64,000 nt of DNA. Origin: Isochrysis galbana. Taxonomy: Eukaryota > Haptophyta > Isochrysidales > Isochrysidaceae. Shown one piece after another: positions 47,076 to 57,210 of the stretch (within the stretch, counting starts at the first letter, position 1; every line of letters starts with the position of its first letter). The position numbers and the translations under genes are program-made. The DNA lies in the NCBI GenBank assembly GCA_018136815.1, contig CM030931.1, positions 6,840,399 to 6,904,398 on the forward strand. The letters are read 5' to 3'. The notes below the pieces were generated by a model. The model saw only the letters and a list, made by a program, of their open reading frames with translations, ran no database searches and was not told the origin of the DNA.

Positions 47076-48359
47076 TCAATCCGCCTTGAGCGTCTCAACC
47101 ACAGCGCTCGCCGCACCAAGGTAGGCCTGTGCACGCGAGTATTTGCGCCGATCTGATCGCAACTTCAGCTCCTCCTTGCCGGTCTGGTAGAGCCCGTTGA
47201 TCATGAGCTTGACGGCAGCGAGGAAGGACATCTCACGGTACGGGAGGCCAAACTTCTCGGCGGAAGCCTTGCAGTCAGCCCGGATTTGTCGGAGGTTCTC
47301 CATGGGCATTTGTGGCGCCATGTGGTGCTCAATTTGGATGTTGAGGAAGCCAGAAAGGTAGCCGCAGAAGGCGGAGGAGCCGCTCCAGTCGATGGTGCCA
47401 ATCATCGTGGACTCGAGCCACGTGGCCGTCGATGGCACGCGCTCAACAGCAAAGTGCGAGAGACCGAAGAAGAAGCCAAGGTAGATGCCCTGCCATGCAT
47501 AGCCCGTGCAATAGAATGTGAGGCCTGCCTTCAGCGTCGCACCGGCGACGTGGAGGCCCCAGGCGAAGATCGCGTAGTGGGCGAGCATAAGGGCGACCTC
47601 ATGCCAGAGGCGCTTGACAACGGAGTACTTGCGCACCGTGAAAGCGAAAATGAAGACGTACGCACCAAGGGCCGGAAGGAAGGTGAAGGCTTGCGTTCGG
47701 AGCGACCAGTCAGGCACCTTCTTGGCAAGAGTAGGGTCCCACGCAAAAAAAGGCGTAGTGCGAAGGTCGCCGTCCTCCCCGATCACGTTTGTCTTAGCGT
47801 GGTGCTTGTTGTGCCGGTTTCGCCACCACGAGGCAGACCCTCCCTTCAGGAGGCCCTCAAAAAAGTGCTGGAAAGCAAACGACCACTTGCGCCCCCACTC
47901 TCGGTGGCCTCCCATGTGCTGCAGGAAGCCGCACTGCGCCCAGCAAGTGCCCACCGCGATACCAGCGATCACAGGCGCGTACGGTGCGCACGCGACCGAC
48001 GCGATGATCGCAAGCACAACGCAGATGCCATAGACAGCCGAGGCGACTGGGCGAGGCTTGAAGAGGCCACGCTCGCGCCACGAGGTCATCAGACGGGTCA
48101 TTTCGGCGACGTGCTCGTCGTTCTGAGTGGGAATATCGGCCTGATCGACAACTTTCTCGGGCAACGAGTGGAGCATCTTCCATGCGCCCTTGTGGTGGCC
48201 ATGGAACTGCTCAAATGCACTGGTGGCGTCCATCCCCAGAAAGAGGTCTAGGATGTTGCCGCCTGGGTGGCGGAAGTTGGCGACGTCAACGACGCGGCCG
48301 TGGATCTTCGTCCACGAAGGCCTGGGTGGCTGCTTCTTCTCGACTGCCGCGTTGCACAT
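47076..48359 (-). CDS. Front-end fatty acid desaturase with N-terminal cytochrome b5
   Basis: 427 residues, single exon, ATG at 48359. Inserts a double bond between an existing one and the carboxyl end of a polyunsaturated acyl chain in the ER, using electrons from its own b5 domain. HPGG at 31-34 is the heme-binding motif. The three His boxes are HMGGH 148-152, HNKHH 183-187 and QIEHH 342-346, with Gln in the third box as in all front-end enzymes. Membrane segments lie near 108-140, 225-243, 255-285 and 285-302. It recalls haptophyte (Isochrysis, Emiliania) delta-5/delta-8/delta-4 class enzymes, but regiospecificity cannot be read from sequence. The region before the ATG is a long GA tract (CT on the sense strand). 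Confidence 0.92.
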   Translation of the reverse strand: MCNAAVEKKQPPRPSWTKIHGRVVDVANFRHPGGNILDLFLGMDATSAFEQFHGHHKGAWKMLHSLPEKVVDQADIPTQNDEHVAEMTRLMTSWRERGLFKPRPVASAVYGICVVLAIIASVACAPYAPVIAGIAVGTCWAQCGFLQHMGGHREWGRKWSFAFQHFFEGLLKGGSASWWRNRHNKHHAKTNVIGEDGDLRTTPFFAWDPTLAKKVPDWSLRTQAFTFLPALGAYVFIFAFTVRKYSVVKRLWHEVALMLAHYAIFAWGLHVAGATLKAGLTFYCTGYAWQGIYLGFFFGLSHFAVERVPSTATWLESTMIGTIDWSGSSAFCGYLSGFLNIQIEHHMAPQMPMENLRQIRADCKASAEKFGLPYREMSFLAAVKLMINGLYQTGKEELKLRSDRRKYSRAQAYLGAASAVVETLKAD

Positions 48360-49294
48360 GGCGGCGAGGGGGAAGGGGAGAGGGGCGGGAAAGGCAGCGA
48401 GGGGGGAGGGAGAAGCGGGCGCGGCGGTGCGGCGCGTGAGGAGAGCAACTTCCTACGGAGAGAGCTGAGAGAGACTGGAGGTTAGGGGGGCGAGAGGGGA
48501 GAGAGGAGAGAAAGGGAGTGAAAGGAGAGCGAGAGGGGAGAGAGGGGCGACAAGGGAGACAGTTTGGAGAGGAGGAGGGAGAGGAAGAAGAAAGAGAGGT
48601 GAGAGAGAGAGCTGAGAGAGAGGGGAGGAGAGGAGAGAGAGAGCAGAGAGAGAGGAGAGGGAGGCAGAGGAGAGAGAGAGAGGGGGGGGGGGGGGGGAAG
48701 GATTCGAGGAGATGCGAGGAGGCAGCGAGGAGGAGAGTGGCTGCTGGGAGAGGGAGAGAGAGAGAGGGAGAGCATGGGAACGGCAGAGAGGGTTCTCGCG
48801 GTAGAGGAGGAAGTCGTGTAGTTGGAGAGATTCCGCCCCCCCCCCCCCCCCCCCGCGCCCAGGGGGAGGGGCGGGGGGGGGGGGGGGGGGGGATTCGGAG
48901 AGGGGGGGGGGGCGGGGGCGGTCGTCGTCGTCGGGCGCTGCCCCCCCCCCCCCCCTCCCCCCGCGCGCCTCTCTCGCGGCGGATCCCTTCCTAGGGTTTT
49001 TTTAAATGGGTGAAACATGGAGACAACTCGAGAGGAGAGGAGAGGAGAGGAGAGGAGAGGAGAGGAGAGGAGAGGAGAGGAGAGGAGAGGAGAGGAGAGG
49101 AGAGGACAGGAGAGGACAGGAGAGGAGAGAGAGGGGAGAGGGAGGGACAGGGATGGAGAGGGAGAGAGGAGAGAGAGAGAGAGGAGAGAGAGAGGGAGGG
49201 AGGGAGGGAGGGAGGGGGAGAGAGAGAGAGGGAGAGAGAGAGTCGGGGGGGGGGGAGAGAGAGAGGGTGGGAGGGAGGGAGGGAGGGAGGGAGG

Positions 49295-49335
<41 letters not shown>

Positions 49336-49370
49336 CGAGGAGATGCGAGGCAGCGAGATTGCAGGGGCCA
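48360..49370. other. Extreme purine-rich tract upstream of desaturase
   Basis: G and A on the plus strand from about 48470: GAGAGA blocks, G and C runs at 48680-48697, 48838-48853, 48876-48892 and 48940-48957, and a 5-base GAGAG/GAGGA tandem array at 49029-49125. Long frames on both strands are artefacts. A short AT-richer break (48990-49020) splits it. Confidence 0.85.
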
Positions 49371-50379
49371 CCCTATTGTAGTGTGCATGCCTGTGCTTGC
49401 CCTTCGGCTGGGGGACACCCTAAAGCCTAGAGCGCAATTTTTGGGCTGGGAGACCTGGAATTAGGCATTTTAGGACTCTCTAATTTGCATAGCAAGAAGG
49501 TGCAACCTGAGGTCCCATCCCCCCATTTTGCATTATGGTATAAAAATGTAGCAGCATGCAGCATCTACACCCACAATTTGGAGGCTCGAAAAACACAGCT
49601 CACAACTCACAACTCTCGCCACCCCTCATTTTCATTTATTTAAGGCGGAACCGCTTCCCTCGCGCGCATTGGCATATTGGCATTGGCATTGGTTGGTTGG
49701 TACGTTGGTACGCTGACCGCTGAGAAGGTGCAACTTCTGTAAAGGTGCAAAATTTGATGCCTAGTGCCCAGTAGTTTTTCGCACGCCCACCCATCTTATT
49801 CTTATTTTGCATTAAACATAGTATCATAGTATCCGAATCCAAACGGCTTTGCTGGACATTGTTGTATTCCTGCCCATCTGAAGACTGTAGGCATGAATAT
49901 TCGTGTAAGGTACGCGCTCACAATTACAATTGAACAGTTCCCCGTGTTGCCGCTGACGCACAAGACACACAGATTCGGTTTCCCCATGGTCTCAAGTCCA
50001 GGTTTGCAGATTTTGGTCTCGAAATTTGCGATTCGAATTTTGTTTTTGCTATTACTATAATTGTTGGCTCGTTTAAGGTAATGAACCGGCATGACTTCGA
50101 CTTCTCGTTCTGCAGTCGCTCTGCGAGACTCTCTCTCTCTCTCTCTCCGTCCGCCTCTCCTCGGCCGACGGCAGGAAGGTTCGTCCAAAACATTCTCCGG
50201 TCCCGAGATATCTCGTGGGGGGTCTCTCCGCGCTCCGCGAGGGAAAGGACGCGATCTCGCTCCGAGATTGGCCTCGCGCCCTCCCACGCTGCCCCGCCGT
50301 GCCCTCGGTCCCTCGCCCCCCGCGGCAGGTTCTTTCCCTCGGCGTGCCGTCCGTCGCCTCCGGCCCTCTTCTCTTACCT
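49371..50379. other. Intergenic with short shared repeat
   Basis: 49498-49520 is the reverse of 3178-3200 (AAGGTGCAACCTGAGGTCCC). The segment TTGGTTGGTTGGTACGTTGG near 49690 is a short tandem. No gene supported. Confidence 0.45.
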
Positions 50380-50960
50380 TCTCTTGATGTCATCAAGTGT
50401 TCAAGTGTTCCATATGACCGTCTGTTGTCTTCTCTCATCTATCGGTCATATCTCCCCAACGAGATCTGCCCTCGTTGTGTCGGCCTCCCCTGTGTCGCAT
50501 GTCTGCGCGTTGCTGAGTTGCCCTGGTGCCGACGCCTGGCCGTCCGTCCGAGTGTGGTTAGTTTTCACCCCGTTTGGTTTAGTTTGTGTGGCTTTGTGTC
50601 CTCGAGCTTTTTGTAGCGACTTCGTCGTGTTCCCAAGCGAGTCCCCCCGAGTTCCCGAGTCTATACCCCGAGTCAACGAGTCAATACAAGTCAAGCACGC
50701 GCCTGAGCCAACCCCAGTCGCCTGCCACCACCTCCCACAAGCCTCCTCCTGCACTTCCGCGCCCTCCGTGCGTCATGCGTCGTGCGTCGATCACCATGCC
50801 GTAGTCCCCCCGAGGAAAGCTCCATGAGCTCCCCGCAAGAACCGCATTCCGCGCTAGCTGCCGGCGCGCCCTCGCAGGCAATCTCCAAGAGTGAGAAGAG
50901 CCTTGCTCTGACAGACATCGGAGAGTACGCGTCGTTCCGGGTGCAACTTTCAACTTTGGT
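50380..50960 (+). other. Possible retroelement leader and gag-like start (fossil)
   Basis: A GT/TC-rich stretch followed by a short frame from an ATG at 50824. The layout is reminiscent of an LTR-retroelement leader with the beginning of a gag-like frame, but no LTR pair, polymerase or zinc knuckle is seen. If real it is a broken fragment. Low confidence. Confidence 0.2.
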
Positions 50961-50964
50961 GAAG

Positions 50965-51336
50965 GTGCAACCTGAGGCAGCCCGCAGCCCGCAGCTAGAT
51001 TAGAGAGAGGGAGTACTCATGAGTATGAGTAGAGTAGTGCCCAAAGTGGCACTATGCATACTCATGAGTAGGGCAACGTAGGGAGTACTCATACTCATGA
51101 GTTGTGCCATCCTCAAATACTCAACTCAACTCACTTTACTCTGAGTACAATGGCAAGTGCGACGGGCCGTCGGGCGAGCGGCGCGGGCGTGCGCGCAGCG
51201 CGTGCGAGAGGGCCCAGGGGCGAGCGAGCGAGCGAGCGAGCGCTCGCGAGGAACTGGAAAAGTGGAAATGAAAAGAAAAGATATGAAACTATGAAACAGC
51301 TACACACTATACACACTATACACTATACATACTACA

Positions 51337-51372
<36 letters not shown>

Positions 51373-51945
51373 TGCACACACCCGATCCTGAGCAAGCAGC
51401 GCAGCTGCGCACAGCACACGCGCACACACGCGCGTGACATGCAAGCCCCATCCCAGCTACGCTACAGCTTTCATCAACCATCTCAATAAGCGTCTTTTTC
51501 CTCGTCATCGTCTACTGTGCCTGTGCTCGCCTTGCAATACTCGCTCGAATATATAGCGAGTTGTCACGTTGTCACGTTGTCACACTCTGTATGCAAGGTG
51601 CATGGCATGCCTCTTGCCCCTTGCGGCAGGATCCAAATTTTGATCTGACAGACGCTTGGCCAAGGAGAACACCTGTTCCACGTTCGCCTCGTGGTGAAGG
51701 TCCCCAAAGGTATAAATAAAATACTACTATAACTATAAATAAATGGTAAATGGAGTAGCGTAACTATATCTGTCACTTATGTACTCTTGAGTAGTGAGTA
51801 TACTCATGAGTAAACGGATTGTCATTTACTTACACTCATGAGTAGGCCAGAGGGGGGACTATTCATACTCATGAATTGGGCGAATTCCAACTACTCAACT
51901 CAACTCATTCTAATCTAGCTGCGGGCTGACCTGAGGTTTTATACT
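50965..51945. mobile_element. Non-autonomous element with inverted ends and ACTCATGAGT palindromes
   Basis: Left end near 50983-51005 (GCAGCCCGCAGCTAGATTAG) is matched in reverse near 51911-51931 (CTAATCTAGCTGCGGGCTG), each beside a (A)CCTGAGG block. Inside both ends are runs of ACTCATGAGT palindromes (51017, 51059, 51088; 51803, 51833) and the block ACTCAACTCAACTCA (51119 and 51893). The centre contains simple CA sequence and no gene. Confidence 0.6.
51340..51370 (+). repeat. (CA)n microsatellite
   Basis: About 15 CA units inside a longer ACACTATA-rich stretch. Confidence 0.9.
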
Positions 51946-52185
51946 TCCTGGCGAAGATTTTCGTGGCGGCAGGTGGCCCCCCCGGAGGTTTTATACTGAG
52001 CATTGCGCCACGGTCAAAAAATCAACCCAATACTTACTAATAATATCTTATAGTTAAAACGCCCTGTTTGACCGCCCTACGCCCTTAGAAGAGGCTAGAT
52101 AATGGTAGATGGAGATGGAGTATGGCATCTTCAAAGTTTTGTTCCACCTGGCTCGTCAATCAATAGGGCGTCGAATAACCCCCGG

Positions 52186-52680
52186 CGAGCACTATCTAGA
52201 TAGAAGTAGATAGTGCCGAAATGCTATCTAGCTACAAGTAGATAGTGGATTTTCCGGCCTAGATATCTAGATATCTTAGATATCTAGATATCTAAGAGTC
52301 TAAAAGTAGAACTAGCGCGTAGCGCCTAGCGCGGGCGCGAAAGAAAAAACGGCGGAAGCGTTGTCGGCGCCACCCACCGCCGACGGTGCGAGCATGTGGG
52401 GCATGCGCTGCCATCTAGCCGCGAGCCATATGGCTCGGGCGCTTGTGTTCCCGTTTGCGGTAGTCTGGTCTTGCACGTCTCGCTATCACGTATACGCCGT
52501 ATGCCTGTCTGTGTGTCTGTAAGCCTTCATTAAGGAGGTAACTATCTACTAAATATCTAGCTTGCTGCCGATTGCTATCTAGTTACAAGTAGATAGTGCC
52601 TCGGCACTATCTAGTTACAAGTAGATAGTGAAATATCGGCCTAGATAGCTAGATATCTAGATATCTGGCTATCTGCTTCG
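52186..52680 (+). repeat. TATCTAG hairpin repeats, duplicated block
   Basis: Hairpin units of the form GCACTATCTAGTTACAAGTA followed by GATAGTG occur four times: near 52190, 52221, 52577 and 52607. Each pair is followed by GGCCTAGATAnCTAGATATC (52257 and 52650). The two pairs with their tails form a direct duplication about 385 bases apart. Confidence 0.75.
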
Positions 52681-52684
52681 ACGC

Positions 52685-52770
52685 CCTACTCGTCAAGCAT
52701 GGCAATGGCGGGAATCCGGGGCTGAAAAGTTGTGTCCAATTAACTAGTGGGGTCGGCTAGGATATACGAT
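52685..52770 (-). repeat. Dispersed repeat family R4, copy 2
   Basis: Reverse of 37591-37690 (AAGTTGTGTCCAATTAACTA, GGCTAGGATAT). Its TATCCTAGC side faces the PDZ gene. Confidence 0.75.
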
Positions 52771-53099
52771 TAATTTTTATTATTTTTCGTGTTGGCTTCA
52801 TAGAATCACCCTCCTAACTTTTTGACCAGAAGAAGTTAGAAAGTTAGAAAGGTGTTTCATGCACGGGTATGAGGTATGAGATAGGTAGGAGTACTCCTAC
52901 CCCTAGAGTAGGGATATATTGTTATTGGTGTCGAGTTGGCGGCGGGCGAGCGAGGAAGCGCACCGCGCGCGCCGCGATTCGCCTCGCCTCGCCTCCCTTC
53001 TCCCTGCTCCCCCCATCCCACCCCACCCCACCCCCCACCCACCCACCAACCCACCCACCCACCCCACACACACTCAGAGAATATCCGGGCCCGCCAGTC

Positions 53100-54263
53100 A
53101 TGGCGGAGAGCGCGCAGAAGCGCCAGTCGGGGGTTGCGCTGGCGCACCCCAACGGGCCTTCTCCCGCCTCGCCCGTTCCAGCGGCACCCAAATCAGGGGG
53201 GCGCGTCTGCCGCGTCAAGCTGCGCATGAAGAAGCCTGAGATGACTACCAAGCTCGGCATCGCGTTGGAGAACACGCCGCCAGGAACCTGCCCTCGGGTG
53301 CGACGGGTTGGTCCTGATGGGGCCGCAGCGGGCGTGCTCAAGCCTGATGACATTATTGTGGCCCTTGACGGTCAGCCGTTGAATGTGGGAACGGCTGCGG
53401 CGACTGAGCTCTTGCGGAATCGCGTTGGCACTATGGTGCTGACGGTGCAACGAGTCATACCAGACGCTGCGCTTGAAACGACGCCGAGCAAGACGGAAGC
53501 CGCAGATGAAGGGCAGCAGGCAGAAGGGGTGGGTGAGGGCATTGGTGCACAAGAAGTGCAATGTGCAAAGGAAAAGGCAGATGAGCCTCAAGGAGATCAG
53601 GAGGAGGAGGAGGAGGATGAAGAGGAAGACGCGGATGACGAGGATCTACAGCGCATCCGGGCTGCTCTCGCAGAGCTTCGGGCGAGGGCTACAAGTGAGG
53701 GCGAGGACAAGGCGGGCACTCTTGAGGGCGCGGCGGAAGAGACAGCGCGCTTGGCGAGCGCACTCAAGGAGGCTACCACAGGTGGATACCAAGAACTGAT
53801 GGCCCGCGCGGTACGTAAGACCGAGGCAAAGTTGGCGAAGGAGAGAATCTTGGCGGTTGAGGCTGCAACTGTTGCTGCGGCCAAAGCCACTGAGGTTCGG
53901 CTCAAAGAGGCCCATAAGCAAGAGCTCAAGATGGCTCTCGAGTCGGCAGCTGCAAAGGCTGCGTCCGAAAAGGAAGCTGCTGTCGCCGAGGCCATCCGAG
54001 AGACGGAGGAGAGATGTGCGGAGCAGCAGCGGATCGCAGTCATGGCTGCTACCGCACATGCGCAGAGCGCTCTAGGCGTTTCTCCCGAGGATGTCGCCGC
54101 ATCCGCTGCTACGATGGCGTTCCGGGAGGCCTCCGCATCCGCAGGTGCCGCCTTGGCTGCGGCCCTCCAACTGCAAAAGGAGCACAGCTCGAGGCCTGCA
54201 CCGAAGGTCGACGATGAAGCCGCAGTCGATGTCGCCGGTGGGAACAATTTGTACTTCTTCTAG
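53100..54263 (+). CDS. PDZ-domain protein with acidic linker and alanine-rich coiled coil
   Basis: 387 residues, ATG at 53100; the open frame upstream runs through a CCCACCC-rich leader. Residues about 38-112 form a PDZ domain: TTKLGIALENTPPGTCPRV holds a loop in the place of the GLGF carboxylate-binding loop (LGIAL), then GPDGAAAGVLKPDDIIVALD and VLTVQR. Residues 140-190 are strongly acidic (EEEEEDEEEDADDED). Residues 190-365 are Ala/Glu/Lys-rich helix, likely a coiled coil (KATEVRLKEAHKQELKMALE). The C-terminus NLYFF is itself hydrophobic like a PDZ ligand. A scaffold role is inferred; no orthologue recognised. R4 repeats in inverse orientation lie on both sides. Confidence 0.75.
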   Translation: MAESAQKRQSGVALAHPNGPSPASPVPAAPKSGGRVCRVKLRMKKPEMTTKLGIALENTPPGTCPRVRRVGPDGAAAGVLKPDDIIVALDGQPLNVGTAAATELLRNRVGTMVLTVQRVIPDAALETTPSKTEAADEGQQAEGVGEGIGAQEVQCAKEKADEPQGDQEEEEEDEEEDADDEDLQRIRAALAELRARATSEGEDKAGTLEGAAEETARLASALKEATTGGYQELMARAVRKTEAKLAKERILAVEAATVAAAKATEVRLKEAHKQELKMALESAAAKAASEKEAAVAEAIRETEERCAEQQRIAVMAATAHAQSALGVSPEDVAASAATMAFREASASAGAALAAALQLQKEHSSRPAPKVDDEAAVDVAGGNNLYFF

Positions 54264-54943
54264 GCTGCCTAATACTGTACCTGAATTTATGCAAGTTAGC
54301 ACCTATCCGCCTAGCCATCTTCAAAGGTTTCACCCAACGATCAAGAAGCCATATAGGGCCACATTCTCTGATGGCTTTTGGGGTACTGCAGTGAGGAGAT
54401 TCATGTTGGATAAGCTCACGACGTGGGCCCCGAAGTAGTACGTGTTGAATGTGATATCGCAGGCTCCGTGAGTGGCCTCGCTAGAGCTGAGATATGTGGC
54501 AACTTCCTAGCTGCAGGCTGCGTTCCAACGCACCTAATCTTCTCCACCTTTGGGTAGAACGTAGATCGCATTCATCCTCCAGCCGATTGACTCCATGCTT
54601 CGTCAAGAGCATGTAATCGTTTTTCGGTGGAAAGGTTGCTTCCTCCATCCAGCTCTCCTTCATCTTGATCGGTATCTGCCGCGGTGGTGCGGTTTTTGCT
54701 CGTGCTCACATTCCTCATCACCATGAGAGAAGTTGTAGTGCGTTGGTGATGACAATCGCATCGTCGCGATAATGATGTCGAGCTTGAGATGGGCATTTCC
54801 ACTTGGAGAAAGTGTTGTGTGGAATGAGTTCTTTCGAGACGGACGAGGAGAATGCGATGTGTGCGATACGGATATTGATGGAGCATGTGAGGGCAATAGT
54901 AGGGACATGCACTAGATAGTAATTAACAATAATGTTATGTCCT
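54264..54943. other. 3' flank of PDZ gene
   Basis: No gene supported; short frames on the minus strand lack family features. Confidence 0.35.
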
Positions 54944-55048
54944 AGCCAACCCCAACCCCACTAACCAATTGGACGCAACTTGCAACTTTTCAGCCCTGGG
55001 CAGCCTCCCGCCATGCCTGGCGAGCTAGGTGTCCGAGTGGTATCGGGA
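54944..55048 (+). repeat. Dispersed repeat family R4, copy 3
   Basis: TAGCCAACCCCAACCCCACT, CAATTGGACGCAACTT and GCCATGCCTGGCGAGCTAGG. Inverted relative to copy 2 with the PDZ gene between them. Confidence 0.75.
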
Positions 55049-56244
55049 TGCCTACTTGGGCTGTCCTAGCCGAGTCTGTCGTGTTGGCGGAAGAGGATGG
55101 CCCTGCTGAGGTTTGCGATTCTTTCGAGTTTTCGTATTAAGATCGATTCCTCGGAGAATGTGGCGCCGTCTTGGTATAGGTATATCGTATAGAAGTCTGT
55201 GATTAAGATTACATTATTTAAAATTTAAAAACTCTCATTGGGCATTGGGCGCGGTGCGCGGTGCGCGGTGCAACAAGGACAAAAGGCCCACAATCAGTAG
55301 AGAGCACACTGGCCCTCTGGCGATGGGACACTCCATCACATCGGGCTACTATTGCCTCTTGCCCACTTATGCCGCACAAACTCTTTGCTGGCATGCTGCT
55401 GGCTGCTAGTTTTCGCACCCCATCTCTCACACTCCACTCAGACAACACCCCTCCACTGGCATGCACTCGATGGGGTGATGGGGTAGGCACCTCGCGGGAG
55501 GGTAGGTTGCAGCTTCTTCCTGAGGAAGGAGCCATGAGAGAGAGGAGGGCAAGGGAGCAGGTGGACTGGCGCAATACATGCAGCAAAGGTACGTTTGATC
55601 GACGTTTGCGCCCGCCGCCCGTGCACTAGGCAAGCAAGGGGGTCTCTGCCACTGCCACCCTTGCATCCTATATCTCTCCTCTCTCTTGTAAGTTGTACGT
55701 TGTTGATGATGTTGAGGGTTGTGCTTACGCTTATTTATGCGTGCGTGCCTGTCCCTGCGCTGCAGGGGGCATGAATGGGAGGTGAAGGAGAATGCTCATT
55801 GGCAGGAGTGAATGTCCAAATGCCAAATGTCAAATGTGCCAGCAGGTTGGAATATCAATATGATCATGACATCATGACTGTACCCGTGATTGGATCAACA
55901 CCATGAACTTGGGTGTTGTGCACACACCCCTCGCCCCTGCCCTTGCGCACAAGCAAAAAAAATATAATTTATTATCATAATATTCTTGCCGCGCACGCGA
56001 CTCAGGACCCACTACTTTCATCTGGACCCACTACTTTCACGTGAGCGTTATACCTAGAGCTCTAGAGTAGAGCTCTAGAGCTCTAAAATACACTCGGCAA
56101 GAACCGCCCAGGCGGGCATGGGTAGACAACCCAAGAAAAGAATAGACACGAGCGACTTGAGACCCGCATTCGATATAAACGACAAGGGTGGGCTCAGAAG
56201 GCGAGAAGCGCTCAATCACCATCACTTACAGCATAGAAAAGCGC
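55049..56244. other. Intergenic, nothing recognised
   Basis: A palindromic GAGCTCTAGAGTAGAGCTCT block lies at about 56057-56083. Frames at 55261-55629 are not supported. Confidence 0.35.
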
Positions 56245-57210
56245 TCAATCATCGATCAGGATGCGCGTGCACCGATTGTAGCCTTCCTGGCACGCCAACA
56301 TCAATGCACTCCAACCATCCTTCTCCTCCGTGAGATTGGGGTCAACCCCTGCCTCGAGCAATGTCCGACAGCACAGAGTATGATTCGTAGAACAGGAAAA
56401 CATCAGTGCGGTCCAACCATCCACACCGGTGAGATCCAGCGCAACGCTTGCCTCGAGGAGTGCACACATGCATCGATGATTGCCCTCCCTGGTGGCAAAC
56501 ATCAGTGCGCTCATCCCGTTGCTGTCCTGGACATTGATCATAAGGCCTTGGCCTGCAGGAGGGCCCGCACGCACACATCATGCCAACATTGACAAGCCAC
56601 CATCAAGGCGGTCATCCCATCATAGTAGGTGACGCCATGTGACGCCCCTGCCTCGAGGAGTGCCACAGCGCAACGATCATGCCCATGCTGGCACGCCGCC
56701 GTCAAGGTTGTCATGCTGTCATACGCTGCTTGTTGGTGACATTCAGCCCCGCTCCTGCCTGGATGAGCGCGGAAACGCACACATCATGGCCATTCTGGCA
56801 CGCCATCATCAAGGCTGTCCAACCGTCCACTTCAGAAGCATCCAAGGAGGCATCTGCCTCGATGAGTTCACGCACACATTGGTCATGGTCGAGCTCACAC
56901 GCCATCATCAAAGCAGTGCAGTCATTCAAGTTTGTGGCATCCACCCTCGCATTCGCACAGAGCAGTGCATGAGCACACAGATCATGGTCAGCTTTGCACG
57001 CTCGCATCAATGCAGTCCACCCGCACCGGTCCTTCAGATTCACATCCGCCATGGCTGGCCTTGGTCAACATATCCACACACGCTTCATGGCCCTTCTCGC
57101 TAGCATCAAGGCAGTGACCCCGTTGTGGTCTTGGAGATCCAAGGCCGCATTGGCGTCGATCAATACTCGAGTACATATCATGGCCACTGTCACACGCGAC
57201 CATCAAGACC
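56245..57210 (-). pseudogene. Ankyrin-repeat array, frame-broken
   Basis: About ten ankyrin repeats of a uniform type (GWTALMRACKADHDLCAHAL, CTALMMACELDHDQCVRELI, GWTALMMACQNGHDVCVSAL, GWSALMLACQEGYNRCTRIL). Each is clear in protein terms, but the reading frame changes at least four times without plausible introns. Either a decayed gene or a region with sequencing errors. The array starts directly where an IS5-like transposase stops matching (57211), on the same strand and with no gap. Protein-binding repeat; target unknown. Confidence 0.75.

Noticed and set aside
48482-49464. Frames of 120-180 residues upstream of the desaturase
   Set aside because: Simple Arg/Glu/Gly or Ser/Leu/Pro repeats on both strands.
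50081-50827. A 248-residue plus-strand frame
   Set aside because: No domain, Ser/Pro/Cys-rich composition, overlapping frames of similar length on both strands.
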